64,000 nt of DNA. It comes from Pseudomonas sp. dw_358 (GTDB lineage Bacteria > Pseudomonadota > Gammaproteobacteria > Pseudomonadales > Pseudomonadaceae). The position numbers and the translations under genes were made by a program. The notes under the pieces are model-generated. The model ran no database searches and was not told where the DNA came from. It worked only from the letters and a program-made list of their open reading frames with translations. This document shows, one piece after another, positions 9,774 through 18,567 of the stretch (position 1 is its first letter; each line of letters begins with the position of its first letter). The stretch covers positions 94,841 to 158,840 of the forward strand of contig NZ_JAAVUX010000013.1 in NCBI RefSeq assembly GCF_018449655.1. Reading direction: 5' to 3'.

Positions 9774-10274
9774 TTATTTCAATACCGCCAGGGCCGCCTC
9801 GTAGTTTGGCTCCTGACCGATTTCAGGCACCAGTTCGCTGTGCAGGACTTTGTCGTGTTCGTCCAGCACCACCACGGCGCGAGCGGTCAGACCTTTCAAG
9901 GGGCCATCAGCCAGAGCAACGCCGTAGGCGGTGGCGAATTCCGGTGCGCGGAAAGTGGACAGGTTGTTGACGTTTTCCAGGCCTTCGGCACCGCAGAAGC
10001 GATCCTGGGCGAAGGGCAGGTCGGCAGAAATGCACAACACCACGGCGTTGTTCAGCTCGCTGGCCTGGGCATTGAATTTGCGCACAGAGGTGGCGCAGGT
10101 CGGCGTGTCGACGCTTGGGAAAATGTTCAGAACCTTGCGCTTGCCGGCGTAATCTTTCAGGGCAACTTCGGCCAGGCCTTTGCCGACCAGAAGAAACGCT
10201 GGCGCCTGGGCGCCAGCAGTGGGCAGTTGGCCATTAACGTTGACGGGGTTGCCGCGCAGTGTGACTTGGGTCAT
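9774..10274 (-). CDS. tpx: thiol peroxidase Tpx
   Basis: This 166-residue atypical 2-Cys peroxiredoxin reduces hydrogen peroxide and organic hydroperoxides using thioredoxin. The peroxidatic cysteine sits in PSVDTPTCATSVRKF (Cys60). The resolving cysteine is Cys94 in DRFCG, matching the Cys61/Cys95 pair of E. coli Tpx. The opening TLRGNPVNVNG and the length are typical. It is a single gene with its own downstream hairpin. The start is the ATG at 10272-10274, preceded by a purine-rich stretch (AAGAAGGACTAAG). Confidence 0.96.
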   Translation of the reverse strand: MTQVTLRGNPVNVNGQLPTAGAQAPAFLLVGKGLAEVALKDYAGKRKVLNIFPSVDTPTCATSVRKFNAQASELNNAVVLCISADLPFAQDRFCGAEGLENVNNLSTFRAPEFATAYGVALADGPLKGLTARAVVVLDEHDKVLHSELVPEIGQEPNYEAALAVLK

Positions 10275-10362
10275 CGACTTAGTCCTTCTTGAGGTGGGAT
10301 GGAAAACCAGAAGTTAACCACGAACCGCGACAAAAAGCTCACCTGCAAAAACGACAGACGGT

Positions 10363-10653
10363 TCAGCCGAACCGCGCCTGTCGGACCGGATGGATCACCG
10401 GTTCCAGCTGCTGCGCCTTTTCGGCGGACAACTCGGTACGCATCTCGGCGATCAAGTTGGAAATGCCACGGCTGCTGGCCAGCCGGTCTGGCGATATCCC
10501 GCGCTTGTCCAGATGCACCTGCCCGCTCTCAAGATCGCTGATCTGCACAGAGAGCGATTGGTCGTCGGCAACCGAACAGGTGCAGTGCAAGGGCAAGAAG
10601 GCGCACTCGATGATATTGCGAAGTTCCAGTGATGAAAGTCCAATTGGCAGCAT
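10363..10653 (-). CDS. DUF1652 family protein
   Basis: This 96-residue protein begins MLPIGLSSLELRNIIE, which resembles the LELRNIIEKAFLPL start of the small pseudomonad DUF1652 family. No catalytic motif or signal peptide is seen. The family has no established function that I know of. It stands alone between tpx and a 333-base non-coding stretch. It contains two cysteines close together (CTC near residues 24-26). Confidence 0.75.
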   Translation of the reverse strand: MLPIGLSSLELRNIIECAFLPLHCTCSVADDQSLSVQISDLESGQVHLDKRGISPDRLASSRGISNLIAEMRTELSAEKAQQLEPVIHPVRQARFG

Positions 10654-10986
10654 GATCTATACCTCGGCGGTGGTGTCTCCCGGGGGACTGCACAGGCGCT
10701 TTGTTGACACGCCCGTTACGCAGTCCGGTTCATCGAATAATGCCCAAGGTATATACCCGACCGGCCGGATTGGCAATGCGCCGAGGGCGGATAGCAGAGG
10801 GCAATCAAGGTGTATTGATTCAGCGCAGCCCCCGCCGACGAAGAACAAACCATTAGGCAATTAGAATGACTTTTGTTTATCGCCGTGGGCGCTAATGGTC
10901 AGGTGCCATGACGTGACGACGCCCCTAAAGATAATAAAAAACCCCGGTAGCTACACCGGGGTTTATTGTGACGCTGACGGTTCGAA
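10654..10986. other. 333-base intergenic stretch
   Basis: No supportable gene is present. The left end must hold the promoter of the DUF1652 gene. A perfect ten-base palindrome GGTATATACC lies at 10748-10757, of unknown meaning. The right end holds the terminator of the glycosyltransferase gene. The stretch is less GC-rich than its surroundings. Confidence 0.6.
10936..10964 (-). terminator. Rho-independent terminator of the glycosyltransferase operon
   Basis: On the minus strand, AACCCCGGTG pairs with the CACCGGGGTT-type arm (CCCCGGTgtagctACCGGGG). It is followed directly by a run of six T. It lies about 25 bases after the stop of the glycosyltransferase gene and is a textbook terminator. 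Confidence 0.85.
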
Positions 10987-11934
10987 TCACCAGGAAAAGG
11001 ACAAACCCTCGGCCACGCCTTTGATGCCGTAACGGATGTTCTTCGGGCTCTTGCGGTTCTGCAAGATGGTAATGGCGGTAAGGGTCAACGCCGACATCAG
11101 CCAGACGGGCGTGGAGTGGAACTTCTTGTTGTACATGATCGCCGCACGGTTACGATAATAATGGAACATGTGGCTGCGGCCCTTGCTGCTGCCACTGTCA
11201 CCGTGACGGGCGAAACTGTGCTCGGACACCTTGAAGCTGAACCCGGCCTTGGCGCCGCGGTACTGCCAATCCAGTTCTTCGGAATACATGAAGTAACGGT
11301 CTTCCATCAAGCCGACCGTTTCCAGCACGGCGCGGCTGATCAACATCGAGGCGCCCATGACGTAGTCAGGCTTGGGGAACGTCGGCAGGCCCGGGGTCAA
11401 CTCGGAGCGGTTGGCGTTCTTGCCGATCAGCTTGGTCTTGCCCAGCCACGGATAGATGGTCCCGCCGCCCACGCATTGAATGATGTTCGGGTTGTTTTCA
11501 TACACCAGTACCGACGCCGCGAAGCCGCACTTGGGGTCTTCTTCCATGGTCGTCAGCAAGGCTTCCAACGCGCCGTCCTCGAGGACGATGTCGTTGTTGA
11601 GAATCCAGAAATATTCGTAACCGGCGCGCAGGGCGTATTCCAGGCCGATGTTGTTGCCGCCGGCATAGCCGTAGTTGCCGTTGTTGCTGATCAGTGTGCG
11701 CTTGTGCTTCTGACTGATCGACTTGATCTGATCTTCCGATGCCACCAGCACGTCTTCGCCCGATTCGGCGTTGAGGTAGGCGGTCAGGCGCGCGACGCTG
11801 TCATCCTTCGAGCCGTTGTCGATGATGACCACTGGAATATCACAGTGCAGCTTCAGCGAGTCCATACAGGCGATGGTCTGGTCGGCGCCATTCCAGTTCA
11901 ACACGAAAGCACACACTTTATCGTGACTAATCAT
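10987..11934 (-). CDS. family 2 glycosyltransferase (rhamnosyltransferase-like)
   Basis: This 315-residue GT-A fold enzyme should transfer an NDP-sugar to a surface glycan acceptor on the cytoplasmic face. The start region carries FVLNWNGADQTIACMDSL and VVIIDNGSKDDS. The nucleotide-sugar/metal site appears as WILNNDIVLE (a DxD-like motif), and a later region reads FFMYSEELDWQYR-like (YFMYSEELDWQYRGA). A longer frame with a GTG four codons upstream exists, but the ATG at 11932-11934 has GGAG six bases before it, so I start there. It follows the flippase gene by 42 bases on the same strand, and both probably serve one polysaccharide or O-antigen modification. The sugar cannot be inferred. Confidence 0.82.
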   Translation of the reverse strand: MISHDKVCAFVLNWNGADQTIACMDSLKLHCDIPVVIIDNGSKDDSVARLTAYLNAESGEDVLVASEDQIKSISQKHKRTLISNNGNYGYAGGNNIGLEYALRAGYEYFWILNNDIVLEDGALEALLTTMEEDPKCGFAASVLVYENNPNIIQCVGGGTIYPWLGKTKLIGKNANRSELTPGLPTFPKPDYVMGASMLISRAVLETVGLMEDRYFMYSEELDWQYRGAKAGFSFKVSEHSFARHGDSGSSKGRSHMFHYYRNRAAIMYNKKFHSTPVWLMSALTLTAITILQNRKSPKNIRYGIKGVAEGLSFSW

Positions 11935-11976
11935 ATGTTTCTCCACAGTCCAAGCATGGGGTACTGCCCCACCAAT

Positions 11977-13347
11977 TCAAGACAAGGTCGGGCTGGGCGC
12001 CGAACCGGAAATCTGGCGTCCATACCAGCGTTTGGACGCGATTAGCACGATCAAGATCGCCAGCAGGTTCACTGCAATGTTGGCGAGCGCAAAGGCCTTG
12101 ACCACCGCCATGGCATCCTTGAACACAAAGGCCCCCAGCAATACCCCGCCTACACGCAGGCTGGTGCTGAACACCTCGAAGATCAAGAAGGTTTTCTGCA
12201 GCGACAACGCCGGTGCTGCCGCCAGGCATGGCAGGTTCATGAACCCTGTCAGCTCGGCAATCGCCAACCAGCGTGCGTATTCACCGGCATTGGTCCAATG
12301 CTCACCAAAGGCCAGATGAAACAACCACGGCCCGGCAATCGCCAGGGTCGCAAACGGAATCAGACCGACCCCGCCCAGGGCTGCAACGCCCTTGAGCAGC
12401 AGGCCGGTGACCGATTCCTGGGCATGGATCGCACGAGCGATGCGCGGGTAGAACACACTGCTCACGGCCTTGCCGATAAAGTTGCTGGGCATGCTCAACA
12501 CTTGCAGGCACAGGGCAAAGTAGCCCGCCGGGATAGCGCCGAACGCCGAAGCCAGCACCAAGGTGGGCATGTGCACCGACAGCGCATTGATCAGCACCTG
12601 CGGCGCGCGGTACAGCGGAAAGTCACGGTACTCGCGGGCCAGTTCCCAGAACGGCTTGGCCGGCGGCTCGTTGGGGTCAGGTACGTGGGGCACACGTTTG
12701 TAACCCATGCCGATCAACAGCATCAGGGTATTGATCACGTAGTACAGGGAACTGGTGATCACCAACATCGGCGCCGAGTTGTGCAACCAGCCGCCGACGG
12801 TCCGCAAGGTGTTGTAGCACAGGGCGTGGGCGGTGGTGGCACGGGCCGTCAGGGTGTACCGATGGTTGCGGTAAAGCCACTGCTGGGTGATTTCCAGGGC
12901 CGCCGAGCTGAACATGACCATGGGCAGCAGCATCAGGTAAGGCGAAAGCAACTGCAGATTCAGGCGGTCGGCAATGCGCTCGCCGAAGAAAAAGAAAATC
13001 AGCCCGGTGAGCACCGCGACGATGGCGGCCATGACCAGTGACACCTTGATCAGCCCCCGGGAATCGGCATCGGACTTGGGCAGCACGATAGCGATGGGGT
13101 AAGTCAGGGCGCAAGCAGGAATAAGGATGATGCTGAGACTTTGAAAAGCACCCACCACACCGAACGCGTCGGGGCCATAGATGCGCATGATGACCGGGAT
13201 CAAGGCCAGGTTGATCAACTGCGCACCGGCACTGCCGGAAATGGCGGTCAAAATGTGACGAAACAGCGTGGCCTGGCGCAGTTGGGCCACCAGCCCCCGC
13301 CATCCACCACTGCCTTTCAACGCGTCAGAGGACAAATTCCTCTCCAT
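11977..13347 (-). CDS. oligosaccharide flippase (Wzx/MATE-like polysaccharide exporter)
   Basis: This 456-residue polytopic membrane protein of the polysaccharide biosynthesis/O-antigen flippase superfamily has about twelve predicted hydrophobic segments. Typical features are GSAGAQLINLALIPVIMRIYG near residues 40-60 and FGVVGAFQSL. It should move lipid-linked sugar units across the inner membrane. The frame is open further upstream, but the ATG at 13345-13347 has GGAG eight bases ahead and the extra residues look non-coding. It forms an operon with the downstream glycosyltransferase. No polymerase or ligase gene is nearby, so the full pathway must be encoded elsewhere. Confidence 0.78.
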   Translation of the reverse strand: MERNLSSDALKGSGGWRGLVAQLRQATLFRHILTAISGSAGAQLINLALIPVIMRIYGPDAFGVVGAFQSLSIILIPACALTYPIAIVLPKSDADSRGLIKVSLVMAAIVAVLTGLIFFFFGERIADRLNLQLLSPYLMLLPMVMFSSAALEITQQWLYRNHRYTLTARATTAHALCYNTLRTVGGWLHNSAPMLVITSSLYYVINTLMLLIGMGYKRVPHVPDPNEPPAKPFWELAREYRDFPLYRAPQVLINALSVHMPTLVLASAFGAIPAGYFALCLQVLSMPSNFIGKAVSSVFYPRIARAIHAQESVTGLLLKGVAALGGVGLIPFATLAIAGPWLFHLAFGEHWTNAGEYARWLAIAELTGFMNLPCLAAAPALSLQKTFLIFEVFSTSLRVGGVLLGAFVFKDAMAVVKAFALANIAVNLLAILIVLIASKRWYGRQISGSAPSPTLS

Positions 13348-13510
13348 TTGCAGTTCTCCGAGATAAACGAATGACGCCTCTAACCACGTCATCTTGAACA
13401 GATGCTGAGAGAGAACAGCGCAAAAAGAGGCCCAGGCTGGAAAACGGATGCCGGATTCCAAGGCTGCCTGACCTATGTGACACACATCGTATCAATTAAT
13501 CGGCCAAGGA

Positions 13511-13547
13511 GCTCAATAGTTGAGCCATCATTTTGGCTATTTTTTTT
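13511..13547 (+). terminator. hairpins followed by an eight-T run
   Basis: Two adjacent small hairpins are seen: GCTCAA-TAG-TTGAGC at 13511-13525 and AGCCA-N5-TGGCT at about 13523-13537. ATTTTTTTT follows on the plus strand. No plus-strand gene ends here, so a terminator role is uncertain. It could act on antisense transcripts or be the 5' part of the flippase promoter region. Confidence 0.3.
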
Positions 13548-13598
13548 CATGTTCCGGAAGATACATGAGGCCTGCTGAACTCTTCGTCGGCCGAGCGG

Positions 13599-14093
13599 TC
13601 AATTTCGGGTTTTAGGTACTAAAGCCTGCAACTGCAATGCCAATAAATCAGCACTCAAAACAGCCACTTCCGGCTCTTTCGCACCCCGCTCCTTGCGCCA
13701 CAGCCAATCGGCTGACGGGGGCGAGTTGACCAGAGAGAGACTGCCATGACGATCAGACGTCAGGCCTTGCACTGCAATATGAATGCTGCCTTTGGCGCCC
13801 ATGACTTCCGGCACCAGCTCCACCACCCGACCGGCGAGGGTGACCACCAACTTTTCGCTGTTGAAGGGCGATTCGGCAGCGGGATAGTGCGCATTGCTGG
13901 CCTGCCAGGATTCACGCGCCAGGCTCAACTGCCCGCTGCTCGTCAATGGTGCAAACCAGTGTTCGATGCGCTCGAATAAATCAGCAATGGACTGGTGCCA
14001 ATGGGCGCACTGTTCGCTGAACTGCTGCTGTTTGAAGGTTTCGCTGGCGGCGTATTGTGTCAGCAAATCGCCCAGTTGCCGTACTTCGTCCAT
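13599..14093 (-). CDS. conserved hypothetical protein
   Basis: This 164-residue soluble protein is not one I recognise. The N-terminal half is helical and rich in Gln/Ala/Trp (HWHQSIADLFERIEHWF). The middle is beta-like (EKLVVTLAGRVVELVPEVMG, then GSIHIAVQGL), and the C-terminal part is Leu/Ala rich. No signal peptide or transmembrane segment is seen. The frame extends 21 codons upstream, but the ATG at 14091-14093 has AGGAG seven bases ahead and is chosen. It lies between the flippase and the porin genes on the same strand, with gaps of about 100-250 bases, so it is probably its own unit. Confidence 0.6.
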   Translation of the reverse strand: MDEVRQLGDLLTQYAASETFKQQQFSEQCAHWHQSIADLFERIEHWFAPLTSSGQLSLARESWQASNAHYPAAESPFNSEKLVVTLAGRVVELVPEVMGAKGSIHIAVQGLTSDRHGSLSLVNSPPSADWLWRKERGAKEPEVAVLSADLLALQLQALVPKTRN

Positions 14094-14164
14094 CGGTTGC
14101 TCCTGTGATGGCCGAAAACCGTCGGTGGCAACAGCGCCCGCGACGGTTCGGCTCAAGCACTCTA

Positions 14165-14184
14165 CGCCTTCAAGCCTGAAGGCG
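14165..14184 (-). terminator. perfect 8-bp hairpin after the porin gene
   Basis: CGCCTTCA and TGAAGGCG pair around a four-base loop directly after the porin stop (14196) on the minus strand. There is no T-run, so it may be a Rho-dependent or mRNA 3'-end-stabilising structure rather than an intrinsic terminator. Confidence 0.4.
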
Positions 14185-14195
14185 CGGTAAAACTT

Positions 14196-15551
14196 CTACC
14201 AGAGCGGTACTACGTAGCTGATATACAGACGGTTTTCGTCCTGGTGGGTCTGGCCGGTCATGCTCGGGTTGGCCTGGGCGTTTTTCCAGGTCACGCCAAA
14301 ACCCTTGAGCTTGCCGTCCGGGACCACGTAGGACAGCCACAGATCACGTTCCCACTCGGAGTTGCCACCGCTGGCCACGCGAATCTGGTCACCGTAGGCG
14401 TACATGGCGGTGAAGCTCAGGCCGTTCAGCCCGATGTGGCCAAAATCATACTTGTAAAGACCTTCCCAGGTACGCTCGCCGGCGTGCTGGAACTTGTTCA
14501 ACTGCAGGTTGGTCATGGCCGGGGTGTCCGCACCCGAGCCTGGGCCTTGCAGGGACGAGCCGCTGTTCAAGCCCGAGTCCAGGTACGGGAAGTCGCTGTC
14601 ACCGCTGTTCTTCTGATAGCCCAGGCCCAGGGTGTGACCCCACAGGCTGTAGCTTTCCATCAGGCTGAAGGTCGACTCATTGATACGACCTTTTTTGGCA
14701 TTGCCAGAGTACAGACCAGCACCGGCATAGTCGCTGTCGCCGTCCGCGTTGCCGCCGACACCCAGGCTGCGGTACGCACGAAAATCGGTGAAGAGGCTAC
14801 CCAGCGGCAACGCGTCGGTACGCTTGGCGCCCAGGTAGAACTGTTGGTAGTAGTCTTGCAGATTCGAATACCAGGCACTCAGGGTGGTGTCTTTGAACCC
14901 CATGTAATCGGCGCCGCCATACAGGAAGCGGTCACTGGTCTTGGTACCGCCGGCGGTGATCATGCCGTTATCGCTGCTTTCGTTACGGATCTTGACCTGA
15001 GAAATATCGCCCAGGGTGAAAACCGTGTTGTCCAGGTCACGGGACACCAACTGCGTGCCGGTGTCGGTCTGTTGCAGCAGGCGCCCGTCGGTGTTGGCCA
15101 GGATCGGGTTGTTGCCGAACAAGGTGCCGTAGCGCAACTCGTCTTTCAGGAAGCGAATCTTCAGCGTCGGGCTGAGCACGGCAAAGTCGTCGGCCGACTT
15201 GCCGTCGTCCAGCGGGAACATGCTGCCTGGGTACCGGCTCTGGTGCGCGCTATCGTTCAAGTCACCGCCCGAATCCAGTTTCAGGCCGTAAAAGGCTTGC
15301 AAGTCGAGGCCGACGCCGATGGTGCCCGGGGTATAACCGGACTTGAAGTTGAATTCAAAGCCCTGGCCCCAATCGCGGTAACTTTTGGCTTTGGCATTGC
15401 TTCCCACCACATCGCTGCCCTGCTGGTTCAGGTACCGGTTGAGCAGTGTGAGGTCACCGTGGCTGTCGTCGAAAAAGTCGGCGTGGGCGCTGACGGCCAC
15501 CGGCGCCATCAAGGCGCTCAGCAGCGGTGGGAGATACTTCTTTATCATCAT
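14196..15551 (-). CDS. OprD-family outer-membrane porin
   Basis: This protein is about 452 residues and has a cleavable signal peptide (MMIKKYLPPLLSALMAPVAVSAHA). It then carries the OprD-family opening of FFDDSHGDLTLLNRYLN type and a C-terminal strand ending in aromatic residues (LYISYVVPLW). It should be an 18-strand substrate-specific channel for small acids, amino acids or peptides. The subclass cannot be assigned by eye. The frame is open for 13 more codons upstream, but two ATGs in tandem (15551 and 15548) follow GAGAG and sit at the signal peptide, so I start there. The one-codon choice is uncertain. The neighbours do not reveal the substrate. Confidence 0.88.
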   Translation of the reverse strand: MMIKKYLPPLLSALMAPVAVSAHADFFDDSHGDLTLLNRYLNQQGSDVVGSNAKAKSYRDWGQGFEFNFKSGYTPGTIGVGLDLQAFYGLKLDSGGDLNDSAHQSRYPGSMFPLDDGKSADDFAVLSPTLKIRFLKDELRYGTLFGNNPILANTDGRLLQQTDTGTQLVSRDLDNTVFTLGDISQVKIRNESSDNGMITAGGTKTSDRFLYGGADYMGFKDTTLSAWYSNLQDYYQQFYLGAKRTDALPLGSLFTDFRAYRSLGVGGNADGDSDYAGAGLYSGNAKKGRINESTFSLMESYSLWGHTLGLGYQKNSGDSDFPYLDSGLNSGSSLQGPGSGADTPAMTNLQLNKFQHAGERTWEGLYKYDFGHIGLNGLSFTAMYAYGDQIRVASGGNSEWERDLWLSYVVPDGKLKGFGVTWKNAQANPSMTGQTHQDENRLYISYVVPLW

Positions 15552-15642
15552 GGCTCTCATCTGGCAGGTGATTGATTTCCTGAGCGCCATTAAGGAGAGA
15601 GCACATGACAGTTCTGAGACAATTGGCCACTATGCCCATGAA

Positions 15643-15658
15643 ATGAAATTCAGTTCAT
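15643..15658. promoter_or_regulatory. inverted repeat in the porin promoter region
   Basis: ATGAA-N6-TTCAT lies about 95-105 bases upstream of the porin start, amid several TTCAT/ATGAA repeats in a locally AT-rich segment. It could be an operator for the porin gene. No regulator gene is adjacent, so this is a weak inference. Confidence 0.25.
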
Positions 15659-15675
15659 GAGCTAATGTTCATCTT

Positions 15676-16170
15676 TTACATTTCTTTCATATAGGCAGCG
15701 AGACGCTGTACGGCTCGCTCGGCATTGGCACTGCAACCGACCCAGCTGCAGGCCAACATCAGATTGCGTGGCAAACCGAAGTCTTCGACGGTGAAACCCT
15801 GGCAATCCACACCCGGCCGGTGGCTGCCGTGCTGCGCGCGCAAGTCACCGCTGGCGCTGAAATAGGCCCACACCGGTTTGCCCAGTGCCACGGCCATGCC
15901 CACTTCGAACGCGGTGCCGGAGTCAGGTTCCATGCCCCTGAATGAATTCAGATTGGCCAGCACGGCATCGCAGCGGCGAATCATCTGCACGTTGTCGGCG
16001 TAGATGCGCTGCGCCGCCTGTGTGCCGGTCAGGTCAACCGGCAGTTGGTTGTCCATCGGGTACAGCCCCGACAACCCGTGGGCGGCGCACAGCTGCTTGA
16101 GCCAGGCGCCATGCTCGATGGCATCACTGCGAAACACATCAAAACCGGCAAGGTAGATCTGCGGGGCCAT
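15676..16170 (-). CDS. nucleoside 2-deoxyribosyltransferase-like protein
   Basis: This 164-residue protein starts MAPQIYLAGFDVFRSDA, resembling the strand-loop that opens nucleoside 2-deoxyribosyltransferases (PF05014). The middle reads VQMIRRCDAVLANLN, then FRGMEPDSGTAFEVGMAVALGKPVW. There the D-x-G-T-x-x-E segment contains the family's catalytic glutamate, and the final part holds a tryptophan-rich tail. The reaction in the family is exchange of purine/pyrimidine bases on deoxyribose. The longer upstream frame is a shadow of the transporter gene. The start at 16168-16170 lies 38 bases downstream of that transporter, so the two may be cotranscribed. Confidence 0.78.
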   Translation of the reverse strand: MAPQIYLAGFDVFRSDAIEHGAWLKQLCAAHGLSGLYPMDNQLPVDLTGTQAAQRIYADNVQMIRRCDAVLANLNSFRGMEPDSGTAFEVGMAVALGKPVWAYFSASGDLRAQHGSHRPGVDCQGFTVEDFGLPRNLMLACSWVGCSANAERAVQRLAAYMKEM

Positions 16171-16208
16171 GCAAGGAACATCCGTCGAAGCCAGGAGAGG
16201 CCGGCATT

Positions 16209-17486
16209 CTACGCCGAAAGCGACCAGATCAAGGCCGAGATCGACACCAGGCCCACCACCACCACGAACAGATTGGACCACTGCCCCGCATACTTGGCCA
16301 TGGCCGGCACGCGGCGCACGGCAATCATCGGCATGAGGAACAGCAACGCGGCAATGACCGGGCCGCCGAGGGTTTCGATCATCCCCAGGATACTCGGGTT
16401 GAGCGTCGCCACCAGCCAGCACATCACCAGCATGAAGGCGGCCACGCCACGGTCCAGCCGTTTGTTCGAGGGCTGGCGACCCGTCTTGCGCACCAGGCCC
16501 TTGAGGCCTTCACGAGCGCCTATGTAATGGCCCAGGAACGACTTGGCAATGGCCACGAAGGCAATCAGCGGCGCAGCGAAAGCGATGGTCGGGTTGCTGA
16601 AGTGGTTGGCCAGGTACGAGAGGATCGACAGGTTCTGCGCCTTCGCCTCGGCCAGTTGCGCGGGGGCCAGGGTCAGCACACAGCTGAACACGAAGAACAG
16701 CACCATCAGCACCATCAAGCCATGGGCGCGGCACAGTATGCGCGCGCTGCGCACGTCGGCCTCGACCCCATAACGCCGCTTCTGGTCCACCGCAAAGGCG
16801 GAAATGATCGGTGAATGGTTGAACGAGAACACCATCACCGGGATTGCCAGCCACAAGGTGCGGATGAAGGCCATGGGTTCAGGGGCCACATGGGCGGTGG
16901 CGAGGATGCCGCCGGTCCAGTGCGGGACCAGGAACAGCGCCAGCAGCATCAGCGCGACGATGAACGGATAAACCATCAGGCTCATGGCCTTGACGATGAA
17001 ACGCTCGCCGCAGCGCACCACGGCCAGCAGGCCAAGGATCAGCACCAGCGCCAGCAGCGCCCGTGGCGGTGGCTGCAGGCCCAGTTGGTGTTCGATGAAA
17101 CTGCCCACGGTGTTGGTCAGCGCCACGCTATAGATCAGCAGAATGGGAAAGATTGCGCAGAAATACAGCAACGTGATCAGGGTGCCGACCTTGTGCCCGA
17201 AGTGCTCTTCGACCACGTCGGTGATGTCGGCGCCCTCACGCCCGGACAGGACAAAGCGGGTCAGACCGCGGTGCGCGTAATAGGTCATGGGAAAGGCCAG
17301 CACCGCCAGCACCAGCAGCGGCCAGAAGCCACCCAGGCCGGCGTTGATAGGTAGAAACAGGGTGCCGGCGCCAATGGCGGTGCCGAACAGGCCCAGCATC
17401 CACGTAGTGTCGTGGCGGTTCCAGCCTACGGCCGTCGCTTGTGGCGCGACCTGCGTGGCATCAAGGCTTTTGGCCTGGTCAATCAT
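16209..17486 (-). CDS. serine/threonine-type amino-acid transporter (HAAAP family, SdaC-like)
   Basis: This 425-residue inner-membrane protein has about eleven hydrophobic helices. The N-terminal segment WMLGLFGTAIGAGTLFLPI is the unwound-helix glycine motif of the hydroxy/aromatic amino-acid permease family. Later VMVFSFNHSPIISAFAVDQ is typical of SdaC-like proteins rather than of aromatic transporters (Mtr, TyrP). It should import L-serine or L-threonine with protons. The start ATG follows GAGCACCTCCGG. No serine deaminase gene lies next to it, so substrate assignment rests on family resemblance. Confidence 0.8.
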   Translation of the reverse strand: MIDQAKSLDATQVAPQATAVGWNRHDTTWMLGLFGTAIGAGTLFLPINAGLGGFWPLLVLAVLAFPMTYYAHRGLTRFVLSGREGADITDVVEEHFGHKVGTLITLLYFCAIFPILLIYSVALTNTVGSFIEHQLGLQPPPRALLALVLILGLLAVVRCGERFIVKAMSLMVYPFIVALMLLALFLVPHWTGGILATAHVAPEPMAFIRTLWLAIPVMVFSFNHSPIISAFAVDQKRRYGVEADVRSARILCRAHGLMVLMVLFFVFSCVLTLAPAQLAEAKAQNLSILSYLANHFSNPTIAFAAPLIAFVAIAKSFLGHYIGAREGLKGLVRKTGRQPSNKRLDRGVAAFMLVMCWLVATLNPSILGMIETLGGPVIAALLFLMPMIAVRRVPAMAKYAGQWSNLFVVVVGLVSISALIWSLSA

Positions 17487-17630
17487 CCGGAGGTGCTCCC
17501 TAGCCGGTTACTCGAGAATGGCCGGAAGCAGGAAAATCGTGCAGCGGGCAGTGCCCCGGCCCTGAAAAAGGGTCGGCATTGTCCCGGATTGTGCTTGAGA
17601 AGCAAAGACTTGGCGTCGCCGCCGGGCCGA

Positions 17631-18551
17631 TCATGGTGTGGCGAAAGGTCCCAGCTCGCCCGGCACCACCGACAGGTCGGCGTCGGCACCGAGCCCTTCG
17701 AGCAGGCGCCTGGCGTTATAGGGGGCGTGTACCTTGACGTCGTTGTCGAAATAGCAGAAGACCTGTCGGGCCTTGCCCACCCTGCCTTTGCGCGGCTCGA
17801 TGAGTGTCGCATCGGCCACCTGGCCGCCTTCGCTCCAGCGCTGGAGGCGGCGCTGCCAATAGTCGATGGCCGCGTCGCTGTAGCCACTCTCATAAAGGGC
17901 CTCGGCGCCGTGCAGCCGGACGTAGACAAAGTCGGCGGTCAGGTCGTCGGCGTACAACCACTTGCCGGCGGTGTCCGCCTTGACCAGTGCGACATGATAG
18001 CGACGCAGCAACTGGATGAATTCAGGCACGGCAAAACTGTCATGACGAACTTCCACGGCATGCTGCAACTTGCCCCGCTTCGGCACCTCCAAATAACCCG
18101 GTTTGCGCAGCCGCTCATCACAATTTTCCGCACAGTTGCGCGCTTGTTGCATCGAGGTGGGGAGCAACATCAGGAAGTGCTCGAAACGTTCAGGGTCAAA
18201 CTTGAAGTTGGGCGGAAACTGCCAAAGGAATGCCCCCAGTTTTTCCTTTAACTGGAACACACCCGAAGCAAAGAAGTTCGCCAAGGGTGTTTCAATGTCC
18301 TTGAGCCGTCGCAGATGGGTGATGTAACGCGGCGCCTTGACACTGAACACGAACCCCTTGGGCGTGGCCGCATACCACTCGGCGTAGCGATCCGGGGTTT
18401 GCAGCGAATAGAACGAGCCGTTGATCTCGATGCTGGTGACGGCACGGGAGGCAAACGCCAGTTCGTTCTTCTGGGTCAGGCCCTTGGGGTAGAAGTCGCC
18501 ACGCCAGGGCACATAGCGCCACCCGGAAATACCCACATGGAAGAGATTCAT
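17631..18551 (-). CDS. DUF72 (YecE-like) TIM-barrel protein
   Basis: This 306-residue protein begins with an HVGISGWRYVPWRGDFYPKG-type sequence followed by SIEINGSFYSLQTP, both classic for the DUF72/YecE family. Later come FVFSVKAPRYITH, AVEVRHDSF and YVRLHG, also family signatures. The fold is a TIM-barrel of unknown biochemical role. The ATG at 18549-18551 is preceded by GGAG at five bases. The long upstream frame belongs to the overlapping reductase gene and is not coding. It follows that reductase by 16 bases, so the two are likely one transcript. Confidence 0.88.
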   Translation of the reverse strand: MNLFHVGISGWRYVPWRGDFYPKGLTQKNELAFASRAVTSIEINGSFYSLQTPDRYAEWYAATPKGFVFSVKAPRYITHLRRLKDIETPLANFFASGVFQLKEKLGAFLWQFPPNFKFDPERFEHFLMLLPTSMQQARNCAENCDERLRKPGYLEVPKRGKLQHAVEVRHDSFAVPEFIQLLRRYHVALVKADTAGKWLYADDLTADFVYVRLHGAEALYESGYSDAAIDYWQRRLQRWSEGGQVADATLIEPRKGRVGKARQVFCYFDNDVKVHAPYNARRLLEGLGADADLSVVPGELGPFATP

Positions 18552-18567
18552 CGGCGCTCCCGCGTGC

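Noticed and set aside
10748..10757. GGTATATACC palindrome as an operator
   Set aside because: Ten bases of simple alternating sequence could occur by chance, and no second copy or nearby regulator was found.
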